Of a DNA stretch of 64,000 bases, positions 62,850 through 64,000 are shown in pieces. The stretch's first letter is position 1, and each line of letters opens with the position of its first letter. The stretch covers positions 1 through 64,000 of the forward strand of contig NZ_KB899501.1 in the NCBI RefSeq assembly GCF_000378245.1. Direction: 5' to 3'. The stretch comes from Aromatoleum toluclasticum ATCC 700605. GTDB taxonomy: Bacteria; Pseudomonadota; Gammaproteobacteria; Burkholderiales; Rhodocyclaceae. A program made the position numbers and the translations under genes. The notes under the pieces were generated by a model. That model searched no databases and had not been told where the DNA came from. It saw nothing but the letters and a program-made list of their open reading frames with translations.

Positions 62850-64000
62850 TCATGCTTCCGTGCTATTCACGATAGCACGCAGGCGCCCGATTGCGAGTTC
62901 CACCGAGATTTCCTCGCCTGCGGCCGCCTCATCGGCGATCCGCAGGATGCGGCCCTCCGCGTCGCGCGTGATGCTGTAGCCGCGCGCCAGCACCGCCTGC
63001 GGCGCCAGGTGCTGCAGGTGCGTCGCCAGCGCGGCGAGCCGCTCCGCGCGGCGCTGCACCACCTGCTCGCCCGCGGCGCCGAGCCGTTGTGCCGCGCGGG
63101 CGCAGCGTTCCATTTCCCGGCGCAGGTCGGGCTTGCGCGCGCCAAGGCGCAACTCCAGGATGCGTCGCGCCCCTTCAAGGCGCTCGATGCGGCGCGTCAT
63201 CGCCGTGCTCAGGCGGACGGCGAGCCGTTCGCTGCGCTCGTGCGCGAGCCCCAGCCGCTCGCGTGGATGCACCAGCCGCAGCGCCGCCCGGTCCAGCCGC
63301 TGCGCCAGTCCGTGCAGACGCCGCTCCATCCCCGCGGACAGCGATCGCTCCAGTTCGCCCGTGCGGGCCCGCGCGGCGTGGTAGCCCGCGCTCGCCAGCT
63401 CGGCTGCCCCCGTGGGCGTTGCCGCGCGCACGTCCGCCGCGAAATCGGCGATTGTGAAGTCCGTCTCGTGGCCGACGCCGCTCACGACCGGCACCGTGCA
63501 CGCGCGGATTGCGCGCGCCAGCGCCTCGTCGTTGAAGGCCCACAAGTCCTCGATGCTGCCGCCGCCGCGTACCACCAGCAGCAGGTCGATGCCGTCTTCC
63601 GCGGCGCGCGCATCCGCCGTCCGCACGGCTTCCGCGAGCTTCGCGCCGGCGTCCGCGCCCTGCACCGGCGACGGGTAGAGGACCACCGCCAAGTGCGGCG
63701 CACGCCGCTGCAACGCCGCCAACACGTCCTTCCATGCCGCGGCCGCAGGCGAAGTCACCACGCCGATGCGGCGCGGGTAGGGCGGCAGTTCCCGCTTCGC
63801 AGCCGGATCGAACAGGCCTTCCGCCGCAAGTTTTTCCTTGAGGCGCAGGAAGGCCTCGAACAGGTTGCCCTGCCCGGTCTGGCGCAAGGCCTCGACGCTG
63901 AGCTGGAAATCGCCGCGTGCCTCGTACAGCGTCACCAGGGAGCGGGCGTCCACGCGCATGCCGTTCTCCGGGCGGAAAGGCAGCAACTGGGCGCGATTGC
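62850..64000 (-). CDS. xseA: Exodeoxyribonuclease VII large subunit (N-terminal part outside window)
   Basis: The visible 383 codons encode the catalytic and helical parts of XseA, the large subunit of exonuclease VII, which degrades single-stranded DNA. Present are PPYPRRIGVVTSPAAAAWKDVL, VQGADAGAKLAEAV, LVVRGGGSIEDLWAFNDEAL and SGVGHETDFTIADFAADVRA, then a long charged helical region. The reading frame runs off the window end (residues before LLPFRPENGMRV), so the N-terminal OB-fold and start codon are missing. The small subunit gene is not in view. Confidence 0.95.
   Translation of the reverse strand, partial: NRAQLLPFRPENGMRVDARSLVTLYEARGDFQLSVEALRQTGQGNLFEAFLRLKEKLAAEGLFDPAAKRELPPYPRRIGVVTSPAAAAWKDVLAALQRRAPHLAVVLYPSPVQGADAGAKLAEAVRTADARAAEDGIDLLLVVRGGGSIEDLWAFNDEALARAIRACTVPVVSGVGHETDFTIADFAADVRAATPTGAAELASAGYHAARARTGELERSLSAGMERRLHGLAQRLDRAALRLVHPRERLGLAHERSERLAVRLSTAMTRRIERLEGARRILELRLGARKPDLRREMERCARAAQRLGAAGEQVVQRRAERLAALATHLQHLAPQAVLARGYSITRDAEGRILRIADEAAAGEEISVELAIGRLRAIVNSTEA

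Overview
The window is high-GC bacterial chromosome whose gene content points to a betaproteobacterium, most likely of the Rhodocyclales (Azoarcus/Aromatoleum/Thauera type). This placement is inferred from gene families (FlhDC-controlled motility with CheZ and paired CheV, CysTWA/CysB sulfur assimilation, DUF3422, formimidoylglutamase-type Hut pathway), not from a database search. It opens with the last bases of a 23S rRNA gene, a complete 5S rRNA gene and its terminator. No prophage, transposase or CRISPR array is visible.

Region 1 (0.6-12.6 kb) is amino-acid catabolism. A minus-strand hut operon (hutI-hutG-small ORF-YjiH-like transporter-hutU-hutH-hutC) degrades histidine to glutamate and formamide. 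hutD is divergent, and each side of the hutI/hutD gap carries a perfect 12-bp TATATA-centred palindrome expected to bind HutC. Next come a divergent Lrp-type regulator/ornithine cyclodeaminase pair, a LysR regulator, a 62-aa orphan protein and a DUF3422 protein.

Region 2 (14.4-27 kb) is a leucine/isovalerate-type acyl-CoA pathway: an AraC-type regulator divergent from isovaleryl-CoA dehydrogenase, both methylcrotonyl-CoA carboxylase subunits, an acyl-CoA ligase, a GST and acetoacetyl-CoA synthetase. Dispersed REP/BIME-like palindromes sit between these genes. Guanine deaminase and a Nudix hydrolase follow.

Region 3 (27.2-39.8 kb) is motility and chemotaxis: an HDOD-REC-GGDEF protein, flhDC, motAB-cheR-cheB and cheV-cheV-cheY-cheZ-cheA. 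The last two groups share a FliA-like promoter motif at nearly the same distance from their first start codons. CheB lacks a receiver domain, CheA appears to lack P2, and CheZ has two N-terminal repeats resembling its C-terminal CheY-binding peptide.

Region 4 (39.8-62 kb), all on the minus strand, is mostly sulfur acquisition: cysK, cysB, cysA, cysW, cysT, two nitrate/sulfonate/taurine-type ABC importers, an alpha/beta hydrolase and a periplasmic sulfate-binding protein. Inside it is the most unusual locus of the window (47.1-54.5 kb): an ABC importer whose binding protein carries a NosL-like C-terminal extension, an adenylylsulfate-reductase-A-like flavoprotein, a two-cluster AprB-like ferredoxin, a HEAT-repeat protein and a membrane NapH/NosR-type polyferredoxin. 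These look like one uptake-plus-redox operon; its substrate is unknown. The window ends with sodB and the 3' part of xseA.
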